From Loripinus fragilis (Eukaryota > Mollusca > Bivalvia > Lucinida > Lucinidae): a stretch of 64,000 nucleotides of DNA. Location: contig OZ026526.1 of NCBI GenBank assembly GCA_964019695.1, forward strand, positions 14,412,754 through 14,476,753. Reading direction: 5' to 3'. Below, one piece after another: positions 11,625-22,098 of this stretch (the first letter of the stretch is position 1; each line of letters begins with the position of its first letter). Below the pieces are notes generated by a model. That model did no database searches, was not told where the DNA came from, and was given only the letters and a program-made list of their open reading frames with translations. The translations under genes were made by a program, and so were the position numbers.

Positions 11625-11690
11625 GCAACGAAGGCTCTGATGAGCCTGCACAAATGCGCAGATCAGCAGAGCCGCCGTTGCTCACATACA
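11625..11690. repeat. Single GAGCC palindromic repeat
   Basis: CAACGAAGGCTCTGATGAGC, GCACAAATGCGCAGATCAG and AGAGCCGCCGTTG form a diverged inverted unit related to the cluster at 4430-5265. Confidence 0.5.
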
Positions 11691-12211
11691 CAAAGTATTG
11701 GTGTATATGAAGACTCAGACTAACATTTAAACCTCTTCTCCATTGGCTGGGTGCGCATGCATGTTTAAACAGTTACTTTGTGCATGTTTCCGGGGATGTT
11801 TTTTTTCTAATTCCTGCTCAAAAACCTCGGCTGTTGTTACGCATTTGACGCGTCTGGTCGAGATGTTTCTAATGTGAAGGCGGCACAACACATGTTTCGG
11901 GGAGGAACAAAAACAGTGTTGTTTTTGTGTGACTTTGCTTTGGAAAAAATGTCATTGCATAGCCATTTTTATAGAAGTATCCTAATATTGACACATACGT
12001 CATATTGTGTTTTTTCATTAATTAAGATTAAAAAATTTCCTCAAATATCACAATGATGCCATATTAACAGCTAACACAACACACTTACATGAATGTTAAT
12101 TTAGGAACACCGTGTTAATGAGTAACTTTTTTTCAAACGTAGAATAAATATGCCAGGTCAAATCAAAACGGTTCTTATTGCAAAGTCGACCAGCGAATGT
12201 TCAAACGAGCC

Positions 12212-12336
12212 TGGAAAGGGGGTTCATTTGTATAAATAAATATAAATATATTTAAATGTAAGTATAAAGGTGTGGGGGTTCACTTTGCTGATTTTATCTA
12301 TTTTTTCTTAAATACCCAATGAAAATGAAATAATTT
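12212..12336 (+). mobile_element. Left half of a hAT-like MITE, in a chimera
   Basis: CTGGAAAGGGGGTTCAT through GAAATAATTTGGTCTCG matches the left half of the element at 36069-36288 up to its palindromic GGTCTC centre. There the sequence switches directly to a different MITE family. The terminal GGATCC itself has been lost. Confidence 0.75.
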
Positions 12337-12463
12337 GGTCTCGCTTAATGCAGGTCAAGGGGAGCATTCTGCAATACTTTTGACCTTCATGAAGCTACCA
12401 TTTGTCATTAAGATCTTTGTTTTGTCTATTTTTGAGTGGCCGTTTTACACAGGTTTTACTGTA
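12337..12463 (+). mobile_element. Right half of a TACAGTAAAAC MITE, in a chimera
   Basis: CTTAATGCAGGTCAA through CGTTTTACACAGGTTTTACT and the terminal GTA match the right half of the full copy at 14010-14225. It starts exactly where the hAT-like half ends, so the two halves form one hybrid palindromic unit of about 250 bp. Confidence 0.8.
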
Positions 12464-12589
12464 CATGATGAACACCGTTATCCTACCGTACATTATAAGT
12501 TTGCCAAACACCGAAATAAGATGAAACGGAAATGATTTAAGAAAGAATGTGAAGAGCTTGACAAAAACTTAGCAAGAAAACCGCCATAA

Positions 12590-12770
12590 CTCTTGACCTA
12601 CTAGTGTCGTCTGCTGATGACCATTTGCAAACAGTTTGGACACAGATCAGGCCCGACAAAATATCGGGCATGATCTGAATCCACACCGTTTGACACTTTG
12701 AAGGTATTCCTAAAAGATTTTTTTTAGAAAAAATGATTTTGAGAAAATCAACAGACGATAAGAAACTTTT
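12590..12770 (+). repeat. Dispersed repeat A, plus-strand copy
   Basis: In order it has GTCTGCTGATGACC, TTTGCAAACAGTTTGGAC, TTTGACACTTTGA and GGTATTCCTAAAAGATTT, as at 43195-43345 and, inverted, at 6440-6606. This copy also holds a small hairpin, ATCAGGCCCGACAAAATATC with CGGGCATGAT. Confidence 0.65.
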
Positions 12771-12899
12771 ATAAGAAATCCCGTAAATGGCGTGTGAACA
12801 GAAATCGCATATATATTGTCTGGTCTGCGCCTTTGCTATTTGATTCGCAAGTATGCTGAGCAGAACTTAGCAAAATAATATACTCGTATTTATATAAAG

Positions 12900-13110
12900 T
12901 ATAGTTAATCATCAGCTAACACCAAAAAAGAGATGGCATCTGAGTTGCCTCCCCTTTTGGTGTTACCTTACACTTACTTTCCTACTAAAATATATCGAGG
13001 CCAAAACTTCTCCAGTGTTAAATGTTAAACATTTCTACCTGTTATTGTTGTAGTTTTCTCCCGATCAATACACTCGAACACAACATATCTTTGGTTTCAC
13101 CGAGACCAGT
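12900..13110 (+). repeat. Dispersed repeat C (CTACCTGTTATTG family), copy 1
   Basis: ACATTTCTACCTGTTATTG, GATCAATACACTCGAACA and ACATA recur in the same order at 36340-36480 and 38060-38180. A CCTTTTGGTGTTACCTTACA block near 12952-12972 is related to the palindrome at 37951-38026. The function is unknown. Confidence 0.6.
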
Positions 13111-13223
13111 CACCAAATTAGGTGGATGTTTAAAGTGTGTAACTTGCATTTATACCACCCTTACCAACTTAAGCACGAACTATCTTGTGATGTGCAAAGG
13201 CTACACTGATATAGGTGGTATAA

Positions 13224-13325
13224 AATAGTTATACCATGTTTGTCCACCTGTACGTAAGATAATCCACTCGCTAAAGCTCGTGGATTTTCTCCACGTACAG
13301 GCGGACAGCCCATGGTATAACTATT
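13224..13325. repeat. 102-nt palindrome
   Basis: AATAGTTATACCATG begins the left arm and its inverse CATGGTATAACTATT ends the right arm. CCTGTACGT/ACGTACAGG and ATCCACTCG/CTCGTGGAT pair further in, around the short loop CTAAAG. It is probably a MITE. A second small hairpin, CTTCGCTTATTTGAAGC, follows at once. Confidence 0.8.
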
Positions 13326-13643
13326 ATGAGACTTCGCTTATTTGAAGCAAATGGACTTGCTTTTCCTTATCAGCAGGACGAGCCAATTTCCAATTTTAGG
13401 GGTGTCTGTGAGTTTTTTTTTTATTTATTTTACAAATTTGAAAATATCATTCTGTAAGCATACAGTGACGGTCCTGATCAGACTCCGCATTGTGCGGTGT
13501 CTGTCCTGACTCCACATTGTGCGGTGTCTGATCTGGGTCTGCACTGTTTGTTTATATCCCATAAAAACGACGCTTGGCTGTTACAATATTTTTTAGTAAA
13601 AAAAAACTTCTCAACTGTCATGATAGCAAAGATCACAACAATT

Positions 13644-13715
13644 TGCCGTGACCAGGATTCGAACCTGGGTTGTCGCGGCCACAACGCGAAGTACTAACCA
13701 CTATACGATCACGGC
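13644..13715 (-). tRNA. trnH-GUG: tRNA-His (GTG), copy 1
   Basis: Read on the minus strand this is a full cloverleaf of 72 nt including the A73 discriminator. The acceptor stem is GCCGTGA/TCACGGC. A box: ATCGTATAGTGGTTAGTAC. The anticodon stem TCGCG/CGCGA encloses TTGTGGC with anticodon GTG. The T arm contains GGTTCGAATCC, a perfect B box. It is identical to the genes at 14811 and 54846. The leader CTCAGCAGATA and a trailer of about 37 nt resemble those of the other two copies. A T9 run on the transcribed strand (A run at 13598-13606) is a plausible Pol III terminator. The gene has no intron, no mismatch, and no CCA encoded, as expected for a nuclear gene. Confidence 0.95.
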
Positions 13716-14009
13716 TATCTGCTGAGATGTGACTAGACATGTAAGTTTCACATGCCAAGCGTGCCAGTATACATGGTACAGCACAACTCTTGAAAAACTG
13801 AACCAGTCGGGACAAAAAATGTGCACATGTATTTGCATACATTATCACCAGTCATTTGTAACCACGCCTGCCACCCGGCCTCCCCGACCTGGGGGATAGC
13901 CGAGCAAATATTCCGTGGTTTTTACTTTTACATATTTTTTGTCTCCAAAGTGCGGGGGAAATTCCAAGGATTTTATATATTTTGGCAATCATGGCAGTGC
14001 AGTGCAATG

Positions 14010-14225
14010 TACAATAAATCCCGTGTAAACTGGCCACTCGCAAAAAGACCAAAACTAGGTTTTCAAGACAAATCATCGCTTAATGCAGGTCAAAAGTATT
14101 GCAGAATGCTCCCCTTCCAATGGGAGCACTCTGCAATACTTTCGACATTCATTAAGCTTCCATTTGTCATTAAGTCCTTTGTTTTGTCTATTTTTGAGTG
14201 GCCGTTTTACACAGGTTTTACTGTA
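14010..14225. mobile_element. TACAGTAAAAC MITE, full copy
   Basis: The left end TACAATAAATCCCGTGTAAA and the right end TTTTACACAGGTTTTACTGT plus A are inverted repeats, with GGCCACTC/GAGTGGCC inside. The centre is a palindrome around GCAGAATGCTCC/GGGAGCACTCTGC. A related copy is at 14945-15154 and half of one at 12337-12463. It is non-autonomous and the superfamily is not assigned. Confidence 0.8.
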
Positions 14226-14539
14226 AATTATACAATAATGCGGGGTTAAACTGCCGTCGTTTTACCAGCTTGCTTTCCCTCAGTGTCTGGTCATAACAGG
14301 GAACTGCAGACGAAAGTCAAAGTCTCCGCTGTTCCCGGAGCTGGGGGCGTGGTTACAAATGACTGGTGTATTACGACTACGGTGATGACTTGACTTGTAT
14401 CAGACCAAAGGTGGTTGCAGTATACCCGACCGAACGAATGTATACAAAACTAAAACTACCCCCCCCCCCCCACACACACACACATACATTTCCTATGTCT
14501 TTATTGAAACACTCTGAATGTTATGATGTATGCGGTTTT

Positions 14540-14660
14540 GCTTTAAAATCAACTTTTTCGACAATTTATTTTAGTTTTACCACCAGGGTATCAATCAGTG
14601 ATAGGATCCAGACTAGGGGTCTGGTGTGAGCACAAACTTCATGCAAAGGTTATCAGCAGG
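14540..14660 (-). repeat. Dispersed repeat A, diverged copy
   Basis: On the minus strand TGCTGATAACCTTTGCA, AGTTTG, TCTGGATCCTATCACTG, TGATACC and GTCGAAAAAGTTGAT follow the order of repeat A elsewhere, with heavy divergence. Confidence 0.4.
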
Positions 14661-14810
14661 CGAAAAAGGTCGATAGACTTAAAATAAAAAAGGATACTAT
14701 TCACTGCTGTGTCCTGATTAGGAAAAAAAGAGATATTGTTAAACGAATAAAAATAGAAGACAAAAAAAAACATGCTCAGCTGTGCCATGACAGCGACGAT
14801 CACAACTAGC

Positions 14811-14882
14811 TGCCGTGACCAGGATTCGAACCTGGGTTGTCGCGGCCACAACGCGAAGTACTAACCACTATACGATCACGGC
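14811..14882 (-). tRNA. trnH-GUG: tRNA-His (GTG), copy 2
   Basis: It is identical over 72 nt to copy 1, with an intact cloverleaf, GTG anticodon, and A and B boxes. It lies 1.1 kb from copy 1 on the same strand. The leader CCTCAGCAGTGATT can pair with CACAGCTGAG in the trailer (6 bp, an A-A mismatch, then 3 bp), extending the acceptor stem. A T9 run on the transcribed strand (14762-14770) ends the conserved unit about 40 nt after the tRNA. The sequence between copies 1 and 2 shows no sign of one simple segmental duplication. Confidence 0.95.
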
Positions 14883-14944
14883 AATCACTGCTGAGGTGCT
14901 AAAGTAGATATGAGCTTTGAGGTCATAACAGGCACAAATGATCA

Positions 14945-15154
14945 TACAGTAAAGCTTGTGTAAAACGGCCATTCAAAAATAGACAAAATCAAAGATCTTT
15001 ATGTGAAAATGGTAGCTTAATGAAGGTCGAAAGAATTGCAAAATACTCCCTTTGGAGCATTCTGCAATACTGGTGACCTGCATAAGCGATAATTAGTCTT
15101 GAAACCAAATTGTTGGTCTTGTTGAGAGTGGCCGTTTAGACAGCTTTTACTGTA
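14945..15154. mobile_element. TACAGTAAAAC MITE, second copy
   Basis: The left end TACAGTAAAGCTTGTGTAAA and the right end GGCCGTTTAGACAGCTTTTA plus CTGTA are inverted. The centre has GGAGCATTCTGCAATAC as in the copy at 14010. Divergence between the two copies is moderate, and greater in the right half. It starts 62 nt past the tRNA-His at 14811. Confidence 0.8.
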
Positions 15155-16902
15155 TCTTGCAAAACACGTGAGCATGACCAGGAAAAACTAAAAAACAGAC
15201 TAACCACGGCACCGTCTGGAAGAGACACAAGAACGCATACAAACAAAGAAACACATATAAAATCATGAATACAATTTAAAGTGGACGACAATATTGGAAG
15301 TAAGTGAATATAAAATGCAAGCCCTTATCCAACCATGTGAACTGCTGCAAACACCAAAAACAAGGTTACAGACATTGTATTATAGAGAATTGAAAGCCAT
15401 GGAGGGTAGCCTTTTGTATGATCTGTGACGTCAAACAATCATATTTAAATATGAAAAAAAAACAGAACAACTAGTTTCCTGTTATTCATTTTAACTTTGT
15501 TTCTTTTTTATTTATTCTTCTGTTGAAAACAATTGAATTTGAAAAAAAATGCACATATGCAAATGATATTGGGGATTTTATTAGTTTAAAAAAAAAAAAA
15601 AGATACAGTAAGTTAAGTAAATATTCAAAATGACGGTATCCATTGGCTTAATAGAAGTCAGAATTTTGATTTTCGGATCGCTAGCACTTTCTTATTTATT
15701 GTCTAGTGTAGCATCCATGCCAGAGTTTCACCAACATTTCAAGGAAATAGGATCCAGCTCTATATCACTGAGAGATATAACTGTTAAAATGACAGCAACC
15801 ATCATCTGAAAAGAAATCATGTGTGGCATTTAAAAAATATGTGAGGCTTTTGAGGTGAATATCTGCAGTGAAACGACAGTTTTCCAGAATATATTTCAAA
15901 TTTAATGAGATAAATACATGCAACCACCTCAGATACTAATGATATAAAGTTAAGACTTTTTTGATTGCGTTGCTAATTTTTACCAGAATATCACTTTTTA
16001 CAAAATTATCTATTGCCCATTAAAAAGTACTGTCATTCTACTATCCAAAAATCATATCAGTAATATAGAACTCTACAAATCATGATGACGTCATAGGAAC
16101 GTGAGAACTGCACCTACTGAACACTTCAGAAAACCAAATTGTTGATTTTTTCCCAAACTGGGGAATGATTTTGCTGACTGTCTGTCAAGTTTGCAGATAA
16201 TCAACCATGCTTAATCACACCGGCGTAGCTGTATGGCTCTGGCAATTTCGAATGGGTTTAAATTTAGACGAATATTTGCCTTTTGAGACTAGGCTGCATT
16301 TAGGCAAATGGCTAGGAATCCTGTTTCCTGGATATTATCGTCTGTAAATGCCACAACGATTCTTCTCACATCACCAAACAATATTTTGCAGCAAATGGGG
16401 ACAGATTAAACAGAAACAATTATTGCATGAATTGCATTTCACGTCCACATTTCATGACCAAAATTTGTACATTCTTGCTTTCAAAATGCCCCTTACCAGA
16501 TCATCTGACATGTCAAATTTTGCTGTAACAACTTAGAGGGAACATTGGTCTAAAAAGTCTGAAAAACCTAGCCCTTTCTTATCCGTTGTTTGTACACAGC
16601 ATCGAAGTTTGGCATTTCGCACAATGAGAGTTGACCCAGAAAACCTGTTCTTTTGAGTCAATGAATATGTTTCGAAATACCAAAGTTTCGGGTTTTGACT
16701 CAAAATAAGTATGGTAGGTTTATGTAAAAACAATTTATGTAAGACCATCAGAATTTATTATTTTTGGTCATTAGAAGTACAATATGCTTTACTTTATGTC
16801 AATTTTAAATAGCAGCCTATCGTGATGACCAAGCGACAATGCATAGGACAGGAATTGCATGCATGTGTGCGTGTTGCGATATCATTATCAGTAGGAATGG
16901 TT
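15155..16902. other. No feature recognised
   Basis: About 1.7 kb of AT-rich sequence with poly-A/T runs (for example A14 at 15589-15602). I find no repeat partner in the window, no RNA gene and no exon with convincing signals. Confidence 0.4.
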
Positions 16903-17122
16903 CAGTGGTGGATCCAGAGGGGATTCAGGGGGTTCGCTTGAACCTCACCCCCCCCCCCCCCCGTTTTTAAATATCCTATGAAAATGAAATAATTTGGTCT
17001 CAGTGAGACCAAACTATTTCATTTTCATGGGATATTTAAGAAAAATAGATAAAATCAGCAAAGCGAGCCCCACACGTTTATACATATGAACCCCCTCTCC
17101 AGAAATCCTGGATCCGCCCCGG
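16903..17122. mobile_element. hAT-like MITE of the GGATCCAG family, complete
   Basis: It begins CAGTGGTGGATCCAG and ends CTGGATCCGCCCCGG. The flanking 8-mers, GAATGGTT on the left and CATTGGTT on the right, agree at 6 of 8 positions, as expected for an old hAT 8-bp target duplication. The centre TTTGGTCTCAGTGAGACCAA is a palindrome set in longer inverted AAATATCC/GGATATTT arms. It is inverted relative to the copy at 36069. Confidence 0.85.
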
Positions 17123-18560
17123 CATTGGTTACTTTATATTGATTTCTATCGTTTTCCAAGCCAAGAGTGTTATAAAACAGTCATGTTTCTTCATGTTAGC
17201 TGTTATTGAATTAGGTTTAGGCCGATGTGCTACCACATTTATTTAATTTAGTAGCAAGTTACATAAATTTGCAACATATTTTTCAAATGGGAATTCATTC
17301 GCAGCAGGCAAGGTTAATTATGTACTTGATTTCTGTTATACATTTTACCACCTGCTACATATGTTTGTTTTGGCTTTTATGCTGTTTTCAACAGTATATT
17401 TGTAATATCATGGCGGTCAGTTAACCTTCTCACCTTAGTTAAGATACCTTGTATCAAGTTGTTTTGCAATAAAGAATACATAAAAAAGATTAAAGAATGT
17501 ATTGGTGTTGCCACTACCATCCTAGTACGCAAGAACTTAATGCCAAATAGATCCCATATGGGAAAATAGTGGGCAGATTCCCCAATGATCCCCATGTTAA
17601 GTCAAATTATATGAAATAAAACAGTACAATTAAACTTTTATATGGAAATGTTGTATTTTATCATTTTGAATCATTTTCAGCAAATAAAGTGTTAATAGTA
17701 GTAAGATAAATAAAAATATAACATTTACTGAATACTTAACTAAAAAAAAAAACTCAAATGACATCACACGAGTCTCTTCATATTTTCACCTAATTAAAAG
17801 TTAAAACCATAACTTTGTAAACTATTTGATTAACTTAAGATAGAAAGGCACCCATGGAAACGATAACCCAGTGTTTTTATAAAAGTAAGAGTTATCCTTA
17901 TTAATTGTCTAAAAGCGAACAAGTATTAGCATTCACAAAACCGTGCTTATCGTTTATCAACACATCTGTATTGACCGTCGGGTCCAGTGTTGCCCCCTCG
18001 TTCGAGTTATACCTGGTAAGACAATTCTGGTCAGAAAAGCTAATATTCACGTGTACTTGATGCCTGTCACGTCACCCACGATATTTAAGTTAGACATCTG
18101 CCACTCATGTCTATAATAGTTTAACTATGCACGCGGAGGGTTTGAATAATAAACTATTTGTATGATGTATTTACGGGTAAGTAAATACCTTGATGTGCCT
18201 GCACACGCGCGCAGGCTTATCAATGCATCTGTTTTCCCACAAGTTTTCACATTATACGTCGTACTAGTAGAGGGGTTTTTGCTTTAGCTGTCAATGTTTT
18301 CTGGTTTGGATTTTCCAAAACCAATATGAGACTAGAAAAACATATTTAACTATGGACAAAATAAAGAGAAAATCCTGGCACAGTTCCATACTTTCGTGGA
18401 GATTGATCATGAAATAATGTCTACAGTCATTCTCCTCCCTTTCGCTGAATCATTCAAGAAGGGTTGTTGCCAGTAACAAGCGAATGTATGTGCATGAAGT
18501 ACTGCGTAACCGCTTGTTCAATCTTGCCCAGGAAACAAATGTGGTTACATGTAGGTGAAC
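17123..18560. other. No feature recognised
   Basis: This is AT-rich sequence without an identifiable repeat partner, RNA gene or coding exon. Confidence 0.4.
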
Positions 18561-18563
18561 TGA

Positions 18564-18622
18564 CCGTCCCGCCATGACCATAGCTGTAGACTGGGACGTT
18601 AAGCAACAAAACAAACACACAA
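18564..18622 (+). mobile_element. Possible SINE tail fragment
   Basis: ACTGGGACGTTAAGCAACAA followed by AACAAAC resembles the GGACGTAAAG...CAAACAAAC 3' end of the SINEs at 21835 and 34924. Only the last 50 or so bases match, so the assignment is weak. Confidence 0.3.
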
Positions 18623-18764
18623 AAGCCCATAGTAAACAGAATCTGAAGACAAACTTCTAAGAGTGCGCCCAAGCAAACAAGAAGGGTTGAAAAATCGCCT
18701 TATTGACGTTGATGCCTTGCCACTACTTATAAGATATGCATGGAAACAGCTTTGTTTCAAAGTT

Positions 18765-18960
18765 AGTAAGGGTGCAAAGATCAGGAATTGATACAATCAA
18801 GTACCACACCTGACCCAGGATACCAATGGGAAAGTGACAAACTCACAGTTAGACACCACAAACGAGAGCCAAGAGGTCAGCCCTTTCCCAGCAGGTGACC
18901 ACAAAGCACATTTAAATAGACGCACACAAAGGCATAGCAAACACAAGGTCTGTTTTTTTT
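18765..18960 (-). repeat. Dispersed repeat D, minus copy
   Basis: GCAAAGATCAGGAATTGATA, CAAGTACCACACCTGACCC, GAGCCAAGAGGTCAGCCC and GCAGGTGACCACAA occur in the same order at 63255-63440. A fragment in the other orientation (CCTGGGTCAGGTGTGGTGC) is at 26565-26640. It is a noncoding interspersed repeat of unknown class. Confidence 0.7.
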
Positions 18961-19149
18961 CATGACTCAATTTCTCAAGATAAGAAGTTGATGCTAATGT
19001 TACTAATTTAAGAGAGTTAGCGGGTCATATATTTGTCGTCTTGTGAGCGAAATCTCTGGTGAATTTTTGTGACGGCAAGTCAGTGAATGCTCTGGTTTAC
19101 GCCCATTTGTTGTGTTTGTTTGTGTTGATGCTTTACCTTCCAAAATTTC

Positions 19150-19740
19150 CAACTTACGTCCGAAAATATTGAAATTTTAGTAACATTGACATTGACACTA
19201 AATATATTTGAAGAAATAACTTTTTTAGTTTGAAATGCACTGTTGTTATGTATACCAAGATTAAATATAAAAACAATATAACACTCAGTATGGAGAAATG
19301 GACTTGACTATTGGGAAATGGCCTATTTTATGTTAATTTCTTGGTTTTATGACCTTGACCTTAACCTTTAAAAGGTTATTTAAGGCATATTGTCGTATTT
19401 TCCTAACAGTGCTGTATTGTGATACATATTTCTAAAGGAAAAACTAAACATGAAATTGATTAACAAATATTTTCATTTTTTCCAATTTACGAAATAATAT
19501 TAAAATTTCAGTGACCTTGTATCTGGTGGAATTTTTTTTCATTTTAAAAGGCATTGTAGTTGCGTATTTAAAGATTAGATATACAAACCAAATTACACCA
19601 AATTATGGAGAAATAGACTTAACTATGGGCGAAAATAGTTCTCTTGCTTATGTGGGCTTGACCTTTAGCAGATCGGTTACAACATCATGTCTTATCTTCT
19701 GTACAGTATTGTCATCTGCAACATATTTCCTCATTTAAAA
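19150..19740 (+). repeat. Diverged tandem duplication, about 316-bp period
   Basis: ATGGAGAAATGGACTTGACT near 19290 recurs as ATGGAGAAATAGACTTAACT near 19606. TGACCTTG, AGATTAAATATAAAAACAAT/AGATTAGATATACAAACCAA and TTTTAGTAAC/TTTCAGTGAC recur at the same offset. Confidence 0.6.
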
Positions 19741-19805
19741 ACAAATATGTCCCTTTAGCAGATTTTTTTGGGATCATAAATACAGCCACACATAAATTTG
19801 CTTTT

Positions 19806-20653
19806 TTGTGATTGTACACTGATTGTTGCTATAGTAACGCTTTAGGAACCATACTTTCTCCAAAGATTTTTGCTAGATGGGTGCCACATCTGTTGACTGA
19901 TGAGCAAAACAGACAACGGGTTAAAGTGGCCAAAAAGCTGCTTCAAATGTTTCAAACTTGTGACAAAAATCAGTTTGCCAATGTCGTCACGGGTGATGAA
20001 ACTTGTGGCTTTTATTTTGAGCACGTCAGAAATGTTAGCAAAAAGATCTGGGCCACTAAACACAGCAAACGCCCAATAGTTGTCGAACGGTCTTTGAGTG
20101 CAAGGTAGGTTTGGTATGCAATTTTCTTCTCTGGTGAAGGAGTCGCAATAAAAGTGCCTGTTGTAAAGGGCAAAAAACATCACCGTAATGTACTACACAG
20201 ACATTGTACTGGAGAAGCCAAAAAATATCATCAGAAACGACGCCCTGTCACTGGTTTTAAACATATTCGTCTTCTACATGGCAATGTCCCTGCTCATACC
20301 TACCTAATAGTTACGGCGTTTTTGAAGAAAGAAAAAGTAACTTTTTTGCCTCACCTCCCGTATTCTCTAGATCTTGCCCTATGTTAATTCTTTATGTTTC
20401 CAAAATTGAAAATAATTCCTTGCTGGGCGGAAATACCAGTCCTGACAGGCACTTGGATCTGCTATTCATCAGTACCTTATTACTGTGCCCAAATCAGCGT
20501 ACCGTGACGCCTTCAGGAAGTGGTTACATCGGCTGAAATTTTGCATTTCTAGCCACGGGGAGTTCTTTGATGCCATGAAATGAGCAATTTTGGCCTAACT
20601 TGAAATTTGAGGTCTCCAGATAGAAATAAGCAATTCTTTTCGAACATCCCTCG
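19806..20653 (+). pseudogene. Mariner-family transposase relic, 5'-truncated
   Basis: One frame from 19812 to 20387 reads as the C-terminal two thirds of a mariner transposase. ARWVPHLLTDEQ is followed by TGDET (catalytic block 1, Asp kept), KKYHQKRRPVTG, LLHGNVPAHT and PHLPYSLDLALC. Family members have HDN where this has HGN, so the second catalytic Asp is Gly (codon at 20280-20282). The family's third Asp, after APC/APS, is here the stop TAA (20385-20387). A TAG also interrupts at 20106-20108. Later frames drift, but SHGEFFDAMK and a stop survive at 20549-20583. A mariner-like terminus, GAACATCCCTCG, ends at 20653 beside TA. The N-terminal helix-turn-helix part and the left TIR are missing. 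It would have been a DNA cut-and-paste enzyme and is clearly dead. Confidence 0.9.
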
Positions 20654-20659
20654 TATATT

Positions 20660-21263
20660 TGTACATGTGGATCATTGGTGGCATTTGGTTTTCTGTAAAG
20701 TAATGAATTGAGTTGGAAATCCAACACTTTTAAGTGATTATTGTCAATTTTTAGCCAAAATGTTCGTAGGCCGTTTCCATGGCAACGGGTATGCAAAGGG
20801 ATGAAATGAGTGTTGATTGCTTGGTTTTGTGTCCTCATGACCAAGATAGGAAAGTTTTAGCAAAACCGGTGACTATGCGTGCCGCGAACCTGTAAAAATT
20901 TAAGTGGTTACAGAGACCTGCTCTTTAAACGTCAGCAAAAAATCATCTGAAAATTCCCACTGCTGCATATTTTTGCTTATTAAGAATTCAATTTTCTGTT
21001 CAGCATAAGTGGTTTAACCCACTCTCATCTTCTGGTTTACTTTGGTGGCTTACATTGCAATTACTACGAACCAAGATCAGACTGCTCCTTAGAAGCAGTC
21101 AGTTTAGGGCTCTTATTGTTTAATTCCATGATAAACAGAAGTCTAAAATGCCCTTGAATACAAGCAGCAGACGTAATAAGCAAACGACATTTTCAGGACA
21201 AAAATATCAGCAGGATATGAATTAATTCGATCTCAAGTTTATTTAATCATGCGCGTCGAGCAA
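20660..21263. other. No gene; short hairpin only
   Basis: AGATCAGACTGCTCCTTAGA followed by AGCAGTC near 21073-21099 is a small inverted repeat related to the hairpin at 35354. Nothing else is recognised. Confidence 0.4.
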
Positions 21264-21318
21264 CGGGAGCTCGGGCGGGTCTGAAGTACACGGGAGCTCG
21301 GGCGGGTCTGAAGTACAC
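21264..21318 (+). repeat. Two-copy 27-bp tandem repeat
   Basis: The GC-rich unit CGGGAGCTCGGGCGGGTCTG plus AAGTACA is repeated exactly at 21264 and 21291 with no divergence. Confidence 0.95.
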
Positions 21319-21439
21319 GAAGTATGGATAAAGATTAACTTAAGATCTCTAGTTTTGCCAGATTCGTCCGAATGGGCGTTTATTAGGAACTATTACACAA
21401 ATTAGCCGCGACATGAGATTTCCAACAATGTGGTATGTG

Positions 21440-21503
21440 CGACCAGCAAAGCCTCAGATCAGCCTGCGCATATGCGAAGTCTGGTCAGAGGCTTTGCCAG
21501 TCG
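21440..21503. repeat. Palindromic GAGCC-type repeat
   Basis: CGACCAGCAAAGCCTC and GAGGCTTTGCCAGTCG pair with two mismatches around AGATCAGCCTGCGCATATGC. It is related to the cluster at 4430-5265. Confidence 0.65.
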
Positions 21504-21834
21504 CTTGAATAGTCTATGATTATCAAGCTACTGACTGAACATCATTTGGAGTTTCCTAGCTTAAAATGGGGCTGCACATGCTCGTTTGAGTCTACACTTG
21601 TCAAAATGCCACACTGTTAGAAATCACATGGCACGGCTCAAATATAATAAGTACCAAAATCGCATGTACATGTACTTGGCCCATATACAGTGAATAAAAA
21701 CTTGAGTTGTGGTGAAATCATTTGAACAGTTGCTGGAAAATCAAAATGCTGTTGGAATTGTGCATCTGTTCGTCGGTGTCATTCTAGATATGTGCTAGCA
21801 GACGATGTTTGTGTACTGTTCGCATATGCGTAAA

Positions 21835-22033
21835 GGGAGCACAGTGGCTCAGTGGTAGAGTACTTGACTCGAGGCCGAGGAACCGCGGGTTCGAGCCTCA
21901 TCGGAGTCACTGTGTTATGGTCCTTGAGCGAGACACATTTATCCTAGCTTAGTACTGGTTCAACCCAGGAAGACCCGTCCCTGTTTAACTGAAAGATTGT
22001 TGATGGGAGGTAAAGATTCAAATCAAACAAAAG
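21835..22033 (+). mobile_element. tRNA-derived SINE, copy 1
   Basis: The tRNA-like head has an A box in GTGGCTCAGTGGTAGAG and a B box in GGGTTCGAGCC. A body follows with TCCTTGAGCGAGACAC, ACTGGTTCAACCCAGG and GACCCGTCCCT, then a tail GATTCAAATCAAACAAAAG. Copies occur on the minus strand at 34924-35127 and 59389-59596, with a head fragment at 34683-34778. SINEs have no protein and are moved by a partner LINE; the tail suggests recognition of a CAAA-type 3' end. Confidence 0.9.
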
Positions 22034-22098
22034 CATATGTGTAAAGTCACTTTTGAAGCGTAGATGTGCAGCTATCTAGTGGGATAGAACTCCTTTTT

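Noticed and set aside
13821..14249. 142-codon plus frame
   Set aside because: It runs through the TACAGTAAAAC MITE and its flank, and the MITE part occurs in other frames elsewhere. A chance frame.
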